This document shows positions 46,901 to 60,400 of a stretch of 64,000 nt of DNA, piece after piece (position 1 is the stretch's first letter; each line of letters opens with the position of its first letter). The notes under the pieces were generated by a model that saw only the letters and a program-made list of their open reading frames with translations, did not search any database and was not told the DNA's origin. A program made the translations under genes and the position numbers. This DNA is from Phytoseiulus persimilis (taxonomy: Eukaryota > Arthropoda > Arachnida > Mesostigmata > Phytoseiidae). The DNA lies in NCBI GenBank assembly GCA_037576195.1, contig CM075104.1:3354775-3418774 (forward strand), read 5' to 3'.

Positions 46901-48417
46901 GCAAGAAAAGTCAGGCTCTTGCACCGCGTATACAGAGGACGCGCGGGGTGTAGTAATGGCGCGTTTTTCCCAGCGGAACAACTGTTCAAATGATTGTTGC
47001 CGCAGCGAATCAGTTTTTTCCCCGAATCGGTTTCCTAATACGTTTTCAACCCTATTGAGAAGCTTTCGACGCCCGCTCTCGCCGAGGACACTCACGAGGT
47101 CTGCGTTCCGCATTGATTTCTCGACGGATCAATCCCAGTACCATGACACCGTCCGAAGGATTCGCGAGACAGAGCCTGCCCTAAGAGGGGCTGAGGGTGG
47201 AATGAAGGGAGAGAGAAGGGCAAAATCGAGAAGACGGTTCCGGTCAGCTCGGTGTTGGCTGTCTCCCTGAGGATAATCCTTGGGATCCGGCGCGCGACGA
47301 TCATGAGCTCCGTATCAATGAGTAGAAGCCGGAACGGATCGTTTGAGATTAGGTTTGCAGAGAGCCCATGGCCACTCGAACACATTCAGAAGAGAACTCA
47401 TCCAGACGCCGACAAACACGGGCAAGGAGCAGGCAGTTAGTTGCCGCTCCGACGGAGGGAGGTTTTGTTCAATAAAACGAAAATTAATGTGGATTATTTG
47501 CACAGCGTGACTCAGAGCCCTTGAACTTGTCCCAGATGCCCCCGTCTCGCACAGCCTCAGTTGATCCGAATGCCTCCAGAGCCAACAGACGCTCCAGATC
47601 CTCCGGGGTCGCTCTTCCGTTGTTTGGCATTCACCCCCTCTCCAATCTTCGTTCGTTTTTTGTTGCTCCTTCCGCTCGTTCGTTCTCCCGCTCACAGCGG
47701 GGACCTAGGCAGCGCACGGCAAACATCGTTGTAGGCCTCGTGTTGTTCGGCCCATCTTAATCTACAACCTACGAGAGCCCATTGTAGCCATTCCATTTTT
47801 CTCTGAGGTTGTTAAGGTCTATCGGCGGGGCAAGTTGCTCCTGCGCAGCTCCCCTCTATCATCAGCTATTGGTGCTCCCCCGTTCCTCCTGTTCTCCATG
47901 CTCCCAGTCGGCCTCTCCGTAGCGACGCTTATCACGCAGCCACCACCACATCCGAGTTGCAACAGAGAACAGCGCCAAACAATATGTTTATTAATGTACG
48001 ACTTCCCCCGTCGTACAAGTTGTAATGGCAGGAACAGCAGCAGGCCGAATCTCGTCCGGAAGACATGATGAAGTGTGTCGGTATAGCTGCCGGGGACGGG
48101 GGGCGACAGCGACCGCGGGGAAGCGGGAGGGCAAACAGGGTAGGCCAGAGGGCAGGCAGACGGGCAAACTGACCATCGCAGACGAAACCGCGGAGTGGGC
48201 GGCCAAGTGAGCATGATGAGGGCAGAAGGCTGTGTGACGTTCTCCTCGGTGCAGTGTCCTCTTCCTGCAGCAAGCGATAGAGGGGATCGAGATCGGAGGA
48301 AACCCCAGGAGGAGCCGCTCTTGTCGGTGCGGCGGGCTCGGCCGACCAGCCGAGAAAGCGACCAATGAGATGCCCCTTGCCTTTGGTTCCGGTCTCCGGA
48401 AGGGTATGAGGCTTGGC

Positions 48418-48433
48418 GAGGCATTAATGCCTC
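48418..48433. repeat. Perfect 16-base palindrome
   Basis: GAGGCATTAATGCCTC, with no spacer, flanked at some distance by CCGGAA and TTCCGG. Confidence 0.85.
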
Positions 48434-48776
48434 TTCCGGTCAGGTGGGGAGAACGCGTGAGTGCACGCGAAAGGCTGAAGCCCTGGCCAAAGCTAGTGTG
48501 GCGACGACGACTAGTGGACGACTCGATGAGTTTATCTCTTTACCGAGAGGGTCGACTGTGCTCTCCAGCTTCGGGCTCCCCCTTCCCCTCCCCCGTCTCC
48601 TTATTCCTCATTCTTCCTCCATGCGGCAGTCTTCGTTGGGAACGACCCCCTTCCCAAGCAGTGTTCTCGATCACCTCCTTCTCCGACTCTTCCCTCGACT
48701 CTGCTATGAGCTGAAAATCTCTTCTCGAAGCGTTTTGACTGGCTTCCGACGTATGAAAACAAAGCTGGGGTTGTAA

Positions 48777-48794
48777 CCCCCCCCCCCCCCCCTC
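48777..48794 (+). repeat. 18-base C homopolymer
   Basis: Eighteen consecutive C, then T and four more C. Length in the real genome may differ because such runs are read poorly. Confidence 0.9.
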
Positions 48795-51003
48795 CCCTGA
48801 CGAGTGTGACCCTCCTCCCTGGCTCGGCTTCCAACTCTGAACTACAAACATCCTCGAAACCTGTGCTCGAGTGCCTGAATCGGGAGTCGAATCATGGGTT
48901 TTGCGGGTTTCGGAACTAGATTCCAGTACAACAAGTCAAGTTTTCCAACATCGTTCCCAGCAGGCTGAGACGAGCTGGTTCGTGACATCGAGAAATTCAC
49001 ACACCGGGCTCATTGTGCCGGGATTCCAATGCGAACAACGTTCACCGGGACGGATGAGGGGGGCTGGCTCATGCATGCGTATTCGTAAGAAGGAGCCTCT
49101 ACTGAATGCGTTACGAAATTTCCGCATGAAGATTCGCTCGATTCCGGCTCTTGACGTCGACGTTGCTGTCATCGGGTTGACAAGGGCAGTCTCGTGTTGC
49201 GCGGAGCACAATCTACGTACGCAACAATGTGACAAGTGTGTTCCGAGCAGCCTTTCTCTTTCTCCCTCTGTATCCATAACAAGAACTCAGTCGATAAGTG
49301 AAACATCTGAGAGTCCTCGTTTGTCGATGTTGTTCTCCGGTCGACTGCCGCGCCCAGGAACGTATTCGATAACGGTATGACTCCGGACTTTGTGGGAGAA
49401 ACATGGAACATCGTTTCGCTGCATGAATACGCCATGATTTGTTCCGTTCTAAGCGATCGAGGTGCGGAGCTCATTATCAAGTGTGTATGGCCGAGTCGGC
49501 TCTTGCGTCAAAAACTGCCGCAAGGTTTATGTTCGTCTGATTTCAGGAAGGAAGTCACTCCGTAGAGTGAACTCGTGTGCTGGACATCCTTACTCCACTG
49601 AATCCAGCAGGTATCCCCGATCCACAGCGCGGGAACGATGTCAATCAGGCACTGTGGTTTGCATTTCATGTTCGCACGACTAGGCACGGATATGAGCTCT
49701 TGCTTGTTTGATCCGAGCGCGGATTCCAGGCATTCCTGGCGGACTCCTAGGCATCAGTGACCACACCTGATCCGTTGCGATGAGTCGACAAAGTCGAGCA
49801 GGCTCTGCTGAACTGAAGCAACGTGGCTCGGACAGAGCGGATAGCGAGTTTAAAATGCTAACGGAGTCTCTCGTGTCGCGTCCGATTGTGTTGAATTCTT
49901 TGTCGTTTTTGGTCCATACTGGCCGAACTCTCAGATGCATAATTCACTGCCGCATATTCGGAAGCGTGAGTCTGTACCATAGGAACTGCGGGAGCTTGTG
50001 CTGCTGTGCGAGCTCTTGCCGATAGTGACCTTCGATTCGAGTTCGACCATTCGTACGGGGTCCTGCGGCTGACAGCTCGGCTGGTTACTCTCCTCTGTTC
50101 TCATCATACATCTCCCGCAATAGCTAGGGCAGCGGCTAGGCCGTTTGCCCTGCTCGGATGCCGGCTACCTGGTCGGTCGAACAGCAGCCCTCCTGGCACC
50201 AGCCGTCCGCCTGGTAAAGTCGACCGGCTCGTCGCGGCTGGCTGTGACAGAGTCATAGAGCAATAATAAAATTATTTCGACTTGATCCAAGCCAGCTCAC
50301 GTCGCTCGGCGACGTCACGCTCCATCCCGCGGCAGATGAAGCCGCAGGGTCACAGAGATTCCATCAGTTTCGCGTCTAAATCGCGCTTCGAAGACTTCGT
50401 TGACACCGTATCACTCAACCACGTCAATTATGCATTCGGACTTCGATTCGTTCTCCCCATGAGTGTGTGGACGTGCGCGTGCTCCAAACCCGCTTTTCAG
50501 AGGTGTCAACCACTTCCCCTGAGTAAGTCGGCATTTCTTTTGCTACAGCTCCGCATTATAATGAGACGCCTTTTTGGGCCAGCGCGGCTTCGCTGAGCGT
50601 TATGAGACGTCACGAGCGTACTCATGGAGTTTGAAAGGACGAGCGGGCGGATTCGGGGTTCCGAGCCCGCCGTTTCGCAACCAGAAATTGCTGGTACGCG
50701 ATGGTATTCATTTTTCCAGGAAGGAAGGTACACAATCCAGATTATGCCGTAGTCCCAGCACAGAACTCCCGGATTCACAGACCCACAACGAATTCCGTAT
50801 CTTCTCATCTGGTTGAGGGTACGCTCGCGCAGATCCGCAACGGCCCCAGCCAATCGTTAGCGCTCACATTTTTTGATCCGATTTCGGGCATGTGCCGGAG
50901 ACACGAGCCGAAGTTGATCTCCTACGCCGACAGGTCTTTTACGAGCAGTTTCCGCTCCTGGGCCGAGGAGAGTATTTCGCGGAAAGACGGATCAGCTCGA
51001 CTC

Positions 51004-51005
<2 letters not shown>

Positions 51006-51044
<39 letters not shown>
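51006..51044 (+). repeat. 39-base G homopolymer
   Basis: Thirty-nine consecutive G between CTCCC and CGGATCC. Such a run can fold as a G-quadruplex, but may also be an assembly or sequencing product. Confidence 0.9.
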
Positions 51045-54000
51045 CGGATCCCACTCTAGGGATGTCCGAGTGATAGCAACTTTGGATGATCATCACGCAC
51101 TCGCTTCGGACTCTGCCCGAGCGGCCTCATCCAAATGTCGACTGGCGGGAGAGGTCGGATATCCACTCTTTGGTATTCTCTCTCCGGGATTTCCGCTCCG
51201 GGAGTGTCGGAAAACTCCCCGCAACCTGGATGGGATGCACCAGGCACACATTTGTTAACGAATTCGCAGTGGACTACGGGTTGAACGTCCAATCAGGTGC
51301 CCGCCCGGTGCTTTGTTCCAATGAGCTTCAGGTGAGTTTCCCGAAAGGATACCACGGAAAGTTAGAGAGAGCCCCCCGGAAGTAGCTGAAGCCCGGACTC
51401 GTGAGTGGCTCCACGTCGAAGTTTCTGAAATCTCTCTCATGAGCGGGAAGTGTCCTCAGCGCCGACACTCGGTCCTCCAGATACCCGGGGTCCACAGATT
51501 GTTTGAAAAAATCGCGATCGAGGAGCAACATCACGGAGCATTATTCAGGTCTCAGTCTTGTTGGAGAATACGTTCAGGACTTGCTTCCCACACAGACTCC
51601 TTCAGCTCGGGGGAGGAAACAATTAAATCGCGCAGCCGCTCCGAAACACTGTGTCTGTACAGGCCTGCAATAGGACGTAATTTGTCAGTCGAATCAGATC
51701 GTGACCGGGACCATGTCACAAAAATAATAATACCTTTCCTCGTGTCACGCGCCAACCGGCGTGACCTCAAACGGCTCGCGGGGCGCACTTCGACCCCGAT
51801 TCGTCGTTCCCTCCACCCGCCCCCTAGTGTCGAAGCCCCAACCGATTCCTACGCACCGTCTCTAACCAGTCTACGGAGTGCCCCCGGCTCCGTTTCGGCC
51901 CCTGTTGGCCCTCGAACGGCCCTGGCTCCCCATCGGTTCACGGAGTAAAGCCTCCGAATCCCGCTTTCCCCTCCCCCCACCGACAATGTCCGATCGTAAG
52001 CCCGCCGAGCGTGTCATCAATACTTTGATCAAAACGTACCAATTTGGAATGTCGGTCCGAAACTGAGCCTTTGTGAATTGAATACGTCGAACGACTGCTC
52101 GAACCGACCGCCTGTCTCCCTCGGGTCCGACCAACCGGAGGTTCCGTCGGTTGTGGAGCAGGCGAGCAGCAACTAGCGCGCGCTTGGAGAGATCACTCCC
52201 TTCGTGGAACGCACACGCCGCCACTGGCGTCAGCGGAGAACAGGACAATCGCTGTCTCTGCCGTGGGCACCGCTGTCAACTTTACCGGGCTCTGATCGCC
52301 CTCTGATTCGGAACACTTTCTCCTTGACTCCGGAGGCAGCTTTCTACCGTGCACGCGGTCGATGCTGCAGTGACCTTCCTTAGGCCGATTATTAGTGACG
52401 TCGAGATGCTTTCGCTCGAGGAATTTCGTGGCCAACGAAAAAAGAGGAAGATAGGTCGGTAGTCTGGGTAGCCGAACCACTTTGTTGCTCTCCCTGGCTC
52501 ATTCTCCCACCTTGAGCGAACAAACGAACGCGGCAACGAGCGGGCGAGTCGGCAGCAGGGTAACCCAACCTAACAGCAAGGCATGGCGTGCCCCGAGTCC
52601 ATCAGGCCGTCACACCTGTCGTGACGAACGAGCTTTGAAAATTTATTAAAATTACCGGAGGGCTCCAATCAAGGTGTCAGAGACTTACGTTTGTCGCGCA
52701 CCATTGAAACGGGAGACATCGGGAACAGTCGACTGAAAACTTCTCGAACTCGGCGCCACCAGATCCGGGTTCCTCGTCATCCAGGAGTCTCCAGAGTCCG
52801 TACTCGGCGTTTCCAGGAGATTCCGTGATTGGTGCGATCATTAAAAACATGGCGATCGCGAGGGCTTCACCATTTTCAATTACCTCTCAATGACCTCGCA
52901 GATCCGATTGGGCTCGGAACGCCTCTCCCTAGAGCGCACCAGGAATGGTCGATGCTCCCTCTTTCCACTCGATGGAATTCCATCAAGTGATTCCGGTGCT
53001 CGATTAGATGAGAGCTCCCGGGAAGGTATGGCTTCCAGGGCAACAGAGATAAGGCTCCGGACTCGCAGCCCGGAGAACGCCAACTTCCTTGTCAGTGAAG
53101 TTTTCAGAGGGAATTCGTCGACCTCGATCGGAACCTCAGATCATCGACTTCTCTAATGATACGCTATTTCCCGAGAGGCTTCGCGGAGGCTCAACTGGAC
53201 GAAGCTGTTCTCCAGAACCTCGGCAGCTCGGAAACGTGAATCATTGCCCGGGTCGGAGGTGATACTCCTTGTTCGAGGAACGGCCCTGGTCCCGATCGGG
53301 GAAGCGGGATCCCACACGAGGTCTGGACGTTTGGCGAATCCTCTCCTCGACGAATTCTTGGATGATTGGAGCTTCATGAGAATCCAACGGACGCGAAATC
53401 CAAGACGGAATGGATCGGAGTGGGAAGTCTGCGAGAAAACAGGATGGCGGTGGCATACGAGAACGAGAGGGGAGATTCTGAGGGGATGCCTAACCGAGGG
53501 ACAGATTTTGGGAGTGACTGGAGCTTTCTTCTCACATCGATCTTCTTCTTGTTGGACCACCACCACCACTCTGCCGAGTCTCTTACTGACAGACGGCGTG
53601 TTTCACCGGCCAGGGAGAACCTTTCGTCCACGGCTCGCGAGAACTCGAGTAAGACTTCCCGAGGAACGGCTAGCGACACACCGCCGACAGATTATGAAAT
53701 TCAGGCAAAGTTTTCCGAAACACGACCAAATCCTGATGAGCTCATCCCATTCCTTGCAAACACCTCTGAATGAATGAGATGGTCTCCCTCGCAAACAGCG
53801 TACGTAAATTGGACCCTGTCTTCGAGAGTCCCGGCGGAGCGAATTGACGAAGTCGACTTCGATCACGATCAAAAGCGGTGCGACCTTGATGGCCAGAGGC
53901 TGGCTGCTCGCAACATAGTCTGTTCCGGCGAAAAATCCATGACAGATCCCCCGTCGATTCACGACGAAGCGGGTGTTTTTGCTGCTTCGCCACATATTCG

Positions 54001-54751
54001 AGCACAGACTCGTTTTGACGAAGATAGAACTCAGAGGCGCAAACTGTCGAGCGGAACAGTTGGTCGGTTTTTCGCAGGATGGCTGGGTTGGATGGGTCGA
54101 CCGCGTGGTCATGAATGTGCGGAGGTCGGCTGCGCAAGACAAGCTGTTTTGAAACGGACGGACGGAGGTTGAGCGACCACCCTTCGCTCCCCGCTTTTCT
54201 GCCTGAACTTGAGTGGAGTAACGGCAGTATGGGCTGTCCGTCAACTGGACGCCTACTGCACGTTTGGGAAGCGAGCGGACGGCTCCCGACTGTTAGTCTT
54301 TTGGACTTGAACCGGACGAAACTTCTTGCTTGTGCTGTCTATTATGTTCTTTGTCGACGAGCTCGTTGGCTTCTGTCGTATTTTGCCTCGGCCGCCATGC
54401 GGGAAAATACCGAGAGCACGCAGACAGAAGACATCGTCAACAATGGCCTCTCAACAGGCAACGACTAACGGACTAACTGACTGCGTAGCGGGCGGGTTTT
54501 CTGGTTGGTGGAAAAGACTTCTCTTGTGCGCCATTGCGTATGTGTCTCCGTGTTTGTTCGTGAGTGTGTTTGTGTGCCCACAATTAGTCTGTTTGCTCCA
54601 CTGGTAAACGAGCAGCTGCAGCAGCACCGTGTCAGACGTGCTTACATCGAGAAGTAGCAACAGTTCCCGGAACAGGAGGATGTCGTCGCGCGCTCGACGC
54701 TTCGCTCTGGCAAAAATGCGTCCTCCTTCTACTCGTATAGACCGTGACACC

Positions 54752-54846
54752 CTTCATACCCCCTGTCACTGAGATGACAGTCGCCATCTCCTTCGAGTTG
54801 AAGTTCATCTGGAGAAACATCGTCCCGTTCGAGGCCGAGTCCTTCA
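54752..54846 (-). CDS. Weak candidate exon with start codon
   Basis: Minus-strand frame starting ATG at 54844-54846, directly after an in-frame TGA. It reads MKDSASNGTMFLQMNFNSKE then MATVISVTGG up to a GTATGA donor. Codons end mostly in C or G, as in the kirre exons, and arginine is absent, unlike the background frames. No family recognised, and no partner exon found with certainty. Confidence 0.2.
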
Positions 54847-56391
54847 TTCAATCAAACCTACTCGGTCGCGAGTTTGTCTGAAACGCGCGTCGACTTCGGA
54901 GCTCCAGAATGGCCAGGCGGGCTGTGGCGGAACGTCATGCCCGAGACAAACGAATTCAACCGGAAACCAAGGTCGCTTCGACGATGAATACTGCACGAAG
55001 AGCAAAACCACCAACCAGACATCACGAGATCCGAGCGGTTCTGAACGCGCTGTGAGCTTCAAATCCAGGCAGTTCCGTTGCCATCCGCAGTACAGTGCTT
55101 TAACGCCACGCTGGAACGAATTCGGCACCGCGGTGCCTCCTTCACGCTGAAGACTGAAGCAACAATTTGCCCAGCTCCAGCGAGTCTTGATTTTCCCCCT
55201 GCTTCCAAGGTGTTGTGCATTTCCAAGCAGGACCGGCGAACTCTATTTGCAAGCTGGAGGCAGCCATTGCGCATTCTCATATCTGGTCCTCTTGGGCTTG
55301 TTCGTAGCCCGGTTCCGAATGGAATCCTCGCGAACAGTGCCGCTGTCGCCGCCGCCTCCGTACAGACGGTTCGTCGCTCTTTTACACAGGTAGAAGATGA
55401 TGGATACCTAACCTAACCCTTTTTTGAGGTTCTCGAGGACGAGAGTGAATTTCAGATTCTCCAGCGGCGGAGGCAGTTTCCTTTCTCCGTAATTCCTTTT
55501 CAATAGAAGCTGAGGAGGGTTCAGCGGGTTCCGCAATCTTCATCGGGTTCCATCGAGGGGCTTTGTGTGCGAGCGGTATGGAATGCATGTAAGCGTATGT
55601 ATGCGACCGCCCACAAAAACTCCGTGCTGTAGCTGTTGTAGGTACGAGACACGAGGTGATCCCTCCGATAAGGGCGAGAAGTGTTTTTGTACTCCCGTCG
55701 TCGCCGTCGAAACCGAAAACGGCTAGAGTGTTTAGGCAGACGTCCTGTGTCGGGCGGTCGGTCGGGTCGAGCCATGCAGGATAACTCGGATTTTTCCCTC
55801 CAGGCTTTCTTCCGCTAAACTTGGCCAGAATTCAGGAGCGCGGCTCGAGAGTCGGCCGATATCGAACGCATTCCGAACGTATTATAGTCGGCAGGAAAAG
55901 TGTACCGAGAGATATGTCGTCTAGGGCTGCGGGGGCACCCAGTAGGGGCGGGCGGACTCGCTGCCCATATCTCGCCTGCTCGTCCTCACACCACAGATGT
56001 CTGGTTTTCATAAAAATCATAAAAATTCGTCCATTAACGAAACCCGGCTCTGTGTGCGAGTGTGGCTCCGAGCAGCAAGTGGCCCTTTGGACTAGTTGTA
56101 GGAAAGCACGTTAGGAGAAAAAAATCGGAGGGAATTGAACGGACCGCCCAACCGACGTCACTTCGCCTCCTGCAGGAACCGCAGCGCGGTCGAAACGAAC
56201 CACGGCTCAACTCTGGAGCGGTTTAATCTTTAAAACTAATATTTTCGTTTCCGTTTCCAGATTTCCCTTCAGAGTCGGCGAGCCAAGCAGCACGGCACCC
56301 CTAACAGATCGGTAGCGAGGATTAGATCCAGCTTCGTTGGAATGCAACAGAAATCCGAACAGTTCGCTCCGTGCGAAAGGATGCTGATCCG

Positions 56392-56523
56392 ATGTCACTC
56401 AAGTCGTTGCGTGATCTCGCATTCCAAGCGATCAACAAGGATCGCGAGATCCTCGACGGATTGCCACGAGCTCCGCGAGGTCGTCGAGAATCGAACCACC
56501 GGAAAACATGTTCCCTCCGACCT
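56392..56523 (+). pseudogene. Weak candidate: short leucine-rich helical motif with a frame change
   Basis: The plus frame reads MSLKSLRDLAFQAINKDREI then LDGLP. The sensible continuation (ELREVVENRTTGK) is in a different frame from about 56465. The SLxxLxxxAIxxxxEIxxxLP pattern resembles the start of SOCS-box or F-box-like helical segments, but this is pattern impression only. It could be a decayed gene piece, a sequencing indel or chance. Confidence 0.2.
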
Positions 56524-57384
56524 ATGACGACTCGCGAACGTCGAAAATATAAATATTTCAGAGTGAGCCGAGAACGTGCCCGAACGTGTTTCGACCCCAA
56601 GAATGTTCGCGAGCCCACAAGCGCTCGATTTGAATCATTGGTTTTCAACTGAAATTGTCGAAATCACTCGAGAACGAACGAAGCATGATATTTCGAGGCG
56701 TAGACCCCCGTCCGCTCTCTCTCCAACCCCGACCAGCGATCGGGTGCTTCCCTCCGGGCTGGCGCTCCTCATCTTCGTCGGCTCAAATTCCCTCCAGCCA
56801 TTCGTCGAGCAAAACTCCGTGACGAGGCATAGGTAAACTTCATTGACATTAACTCAAACCTTTCCGGCGATCACTGCCGTAGCGTATCAAGGCAACGCCT
56901 GCTCAATTCGATCCAATCCGTGACCCAATCGGAGGTGATACAACTATGACGATCGATGGAACTGGAACCTCGATGTTTGTCGTGCTGCAAGCTTGACCTC
57001 GCAAGAGTGTTCGACCTTCGAACCGAGTTGAAAGCAAACACTGCGGACGTCTCGGAGGTCGAAATCATGCCAGGCAAATGGAATCGCTACCGCTCGGCCT
57101 GTTTATCGATCCAGGCTGATCCTCCCAAAATTCCGGTGAGGATTGAAAACTCCCGGCTCGGTCACCATCGCGAGCCCAGTAAGAATCCCGTGGACCATCC
57201 TCGGAGTGAGAGCGTGGAGGGCAGAGGTCGAACCCACCGCCTCTACTTTGTAGACCCGCTCGCGGGAAGCGTCAATGTGACAGCCACGAAAACTCGCGCT
57301 GTCTGCTCGTGCCGTCTACTGCCCTGTGGAGATAGATTCGTCTTCGGAAATATAACGCTCTATTTCTTCCTCTCTCCCATTTCC

Positions 57385-57402
57385 ACTCTCTCTCTCTCTC
57401 TC
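57385..57402 (+). repeat. CT dinucleotide repeat
   Basis: About nine uninterrupted CT units in otherwise unremarkable sequence. Confidence 0.9.
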
Positions 57403-60400
57403 GCTATCCCTGCCTCGCTGTCGGGCGCTCTTATTTTCTTAACATGTTCTGATCGCCGCTCACCTCATCGTTGATGGAGGAAGGTGCAAATTTCCAATTT
57501 GCTCCGTGGCGTGAATTCCACAACGACGGGAGGGTGCGGGACAGAACGCCGAGAGCTGTGATTCTTCACCCTATCGCTTCCAAATGAATTTCATCTACGA
57601 GCCATTAATGAAAAACTCGATCGCGTTCAAACTCTCAGCGGGCTCCCGGAGAGTTGGAATCTCAGCGAGCTCCGTAAGACTCGCTCGGCGGCGATGAGGT
57701 GGTTGCGTCGTTCGCTCGCTCGAAAATTAATTACAGACCTCGCTTGCCCTTGAGACCGCGGCGGCTTTCGGCAGAGCAGGCTCTGGCGGTAACGAATTAA
57801 TCAAAAATTATTCGACTTGTTTTCACTCACTGCTTGATTGAGCGGCGGCCTCCGCGCCGAACCATTTATCTCCCTCTCCATGCCGTCGCCGCGAACGAGC
57901 TTCCCATATCGAAATGCAACCAAACCCATTCGAATTCACGTTTCGGATTGGGATATTTTTCCCCTTTTGAGCCGTGATTGAACCGCCGTCATTTCTCATC
58001 GCGGAACGGATTCTTTGGAGGGCAGCGACTGCCGATGTCGACAGCGGACGCTCCCATTGACGTCAGGAGAATGGTCGCTTCTAGCCTCATATCAACGTTT
58101 TGTTCATAGTTGGTGGGCGAGGGATTATTCCGGGTCCACGAGTCGGCCCGACCTGACCAGGCTAACATCCGAGTCGGGGCAAGAAACGAGAGCACTACTT
58201 GAGAACGGTCGTCAACGGTCCCCCCAGCGAAGAAAGACAAACCGACAAGGTTTACCAAACCCAGGAACCAGCTGCGGCAGCGGAGTCGATGCGCCGATAG
58301 AGTGATATAGAAAGCTTCGACTTCCGTGTTGTTTACACGAGGGCACAGCGCGAGGAGGTAACAAGCTCAGAGTTAACAAACTCAAGCAACGAAACAAGGG
58401 ACCGAGTTGAATAAACACCTCCGACCGAACCCAACCGGGGGATCACAAACGAGAGCAAAGAAATGCGCGCCCGATAATCACGTCGGCACAAACACAAGAC
58501 GCAGCCTGTATCGGTTTGGCGCGTGTTCCGCGAAGCCATCGGGGCTATTTCAGGCGCCGACACGATAAAGCTCATGATTGAGCCCACTTGAGAGAAAGAG
58601 CCGATCACGGCTCCATGAGTCATCCTGGCATTTGAGGTACGCTTCTGCGATTCCGCCATCGCCTTGGTGGTGAACTTGGCGATGGTAAACTCGACAAACA
58701 GGGTACGAGCCCGAGGCGGGGAGCTGACGGAATTCACTCTTCAACAAAAAGATGATTATGATTGGTGGTGAGAGTATCCCCATAGCCGGACATACAGGCT
58801 CGAAGGAGATATGGTGTGTAGTCCGGGCGAGGACAGGTACGAGCGTGCGCGGGGACGTGCGTCATTATGTCGATTCCTGCGTCGAGCAGCATGACCGGTG
58901 GGAATTGTAGCATGGCCATCTTATTAGAGGCTAGCTGTGACCTCGATGCTTTACTCGGGGGAATCGCGCGTCATTTCCAAGGGCATCGTGATTTGCTGTT
59001 TGTGGTCTCCGCGGAGAAAAAACCTCGACCCATCGAGCGCACGTTGAGCTCATAGACAGCCACCTTTCTCCCTCCGTTGCGCATTCCACTGCCCCGTCTT
59101 CTGCCTGGAAATCATCGACTCCATGAGACATGCGATTCTGTTGCGGAGAGACTTCGAGGAGGAAAAACTCGATTTTTCCCGTGGCCGAAACGGAGAGAGG
59201 GAATCAGAAGCTCGGTCGGGGATTCGAGGAAAATGCATGAAAGCCTCTACACCTCGGAGCGGGGCTCGGAAGCCGCGCGTTATCACCAGCGAGAGCGGTC
59301 TGTGCCACTATAACCGCCGGCCGCATCGCAATTCTCCGACCTCTGGATCCGACCCTCGGCCTCCCTTGGGGTGTTTTATCAGCACACACGAAGGACAAAC
59401 ACGAAATCTGCATTGAGCAACGTCATCGTCAAAACTAGTCCAATGGAATCTGCATGCTTCGTAGAGGCTCCGTGAGACCGGTGAAGCGAGAAGTAGCGGC
59501 TCAGCGGAGAATAGACTTCCGAGTTATTCACATCCAAAAGTCATAACCGTTGACGGAGCGATTCAGTCGTTCGAGCGGTTTGGCTGCGACAGCGAACCCG
59601 AGCTCGAGCTCGAGCTCGACCCAGGAAGGCTTCATCTTTCGAGCCGGTGCACCGGGATCGGATAGCGTTCACCCAGATGGTGTAACGTCGAACGCAAAGT
59701 TTGAGACCACGGACCGAGCCAATGCCCTAGTACACCGAGTTCTTCGCAACTCGTTCTGTCACGTTTTTCATTTTCTATTTCCGTAATTCTCTGCACGCTG
59801 CTGGACATTTACACGGAGCAGCTGTGCACGCGGCCGTCAGTCAGTGCATTCTGCAAATGGACGGCAACAATGGAATGGTCCCCGAATGGATTTACAAAAA
59901 TTCTCATCTGAATTCACGCGTGCTTCCATGCACGTTAGGAGGCATCGCATGAGCGGATCTGGAACTATTCCGCCGCGTCCTCGGGCTTCGCATTGAACCA
60001 GTTCGAAACGCGTCCAGGATGGACCCAATGCGTCGGATAGTTGTTCCCCGTCCTCTCGTTCGCTGCACGGACCTTAGTTCGTGTCTTCGCTCCGGAGAAC
60101 GTCCGTCGGAGCTCGCCAACTACGCGTCTGCCCACAGCTGACTCGACCACCGTAAACAAAGCCGCATGGACAAATATCAGGAGATCTTCAAAACCCTATA
60201 GGGATGTCAGCCAGTCCCTCCCCCCTGCACGGCGGTCGGTGAAGCCGCTCGCCGGCTGCGCGGGGGAGACGAGGAACGTAGGAGCGGGAAGGCCGCTACG
60301 CTCAGCACAAAACTGTTTACTTAGAGACCCGAAGAAAGTGAACGAAGTGGTCGGGCGGACGGTCGGACGGACGAACGCTCGGTCGGTGAGAGAAACCGAC

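Larger units (their letters stand above)
45000..54600. other. No recognisable gene; homopolymer runs and palindrome
   Basis: CAA/ACG-rich low-complexity sequence at about 46.19-46.37 kb, the C run at 48.78 kb, the palindrome at 48.42 kb and the G run at 51.0 kb. Open frames look like background. Confidence 0.5.

Noticed and set aside
55409..55421. CCTAACCTAA, two units of the arthropod telomere repeat
   Set aside because: Only two units; expected by chance and not a telomere.
57210..57240. Minus-strand GGGTTCGACC, a B-box-like match
   Set aside because: T-stem pairs only through several G-T pairs and no cloverleaf can be drawn.
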